5,278 bases of DNA from Trueperaceae bacterium (GTDB lineage: Bacteria; Deinococcota; Deinococci; Deinococcales; Trueperaceae): assembly GCA_007122815.1 (NCBI GenBank), contig SKSV01000162.1, positions 1 to 5,278 of the forward strand, in the 5' to 3' direction. Of this stretch, positions 5,252-5,278 are shown in pieces. Made by a program: the position numbers and the translations under genes. Within the stretch, counting starts at the first letter, position 1. Each line of letters starts with the position of its first letter. The notes under the pieces are model-generated. The model was not told where the DNA came from. It saw only the letters and a list, made by a program, of their open reading frames with translations, and did no database searches.

Positions 5252-5278
5252 GGGGGCGGCGCATCGTGGGCCGTGCGC

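Noticed and set aside
5266..5278. Possible GTG start of a following gene, preceded by a G-rich run
   Set aside because: Only four codons are visible before the edge, so coding cannot be judged; a troR-like regulator is possible but unsupported.

Overview
The window is strongly GC-rich bacterial DNA with G or C at most third codon positions. It contains no rRNA, tRNA, CRISPR array or insertion sequence. The organism cannot be named from this alone. A leaderless-type promoter (extended -10 just before a start codon), GTG starts and 4-nt gene overlaps would suit a Deinococcota/Trueperaceae-like or another high-GC lineage, but that is an inference.

Layout. Positions 1-128 hold the last 41 codons of an unidentified + strand gene. 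It converges on a minus-strand class I SAM-dependent methyltransferase (174-911), and an interrupted hairpin lies between the two 3' ends. The 84-bp region 912-995 is divergent. It carries a perfect 9+9 bp inverted repeat with an extended -10 (TGATATGAT) inside it, ending 6 nt before the start codon of a vapBC type II toxin-antitoxin pair (996-1618). The pair is a ribbon-helix-helix antitoxin and a PIN-domain ribonuclease toxin joined by a GTGA overlap. A 133-bp leader (1619-1751) follows, with a bulged 10-bp hairpin and a tandem 10-bp duplication that doubles the Shine-Dalgarno sequence.

The second two thirds (1752-5251) is a four-gene metal-uptake ABC transporter in troABCD order: periplasmic/exported TroA-type binding protein, cytoplasmic ATPase, and two ABC-3 family membrane permeases. 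The junctions are tight (GTGA overlap, 1-nt gap, ATGA overlap), so it reads as one translationally coupled operon. TroA captures a divalent metal (Mn, Zn or Fe) with a predicted His-His-His-Asp site and delivers it to the TroC/TroD channel, driven by TroB. No metal regulator gene and no recognisable metal-regulator box is visible in the window.

Most of this is a known kind of gene content. The most interesting local structure is the vapBC control region, where operator, extended -10 and a predicted leaderless start are compressed into about 29 bp.
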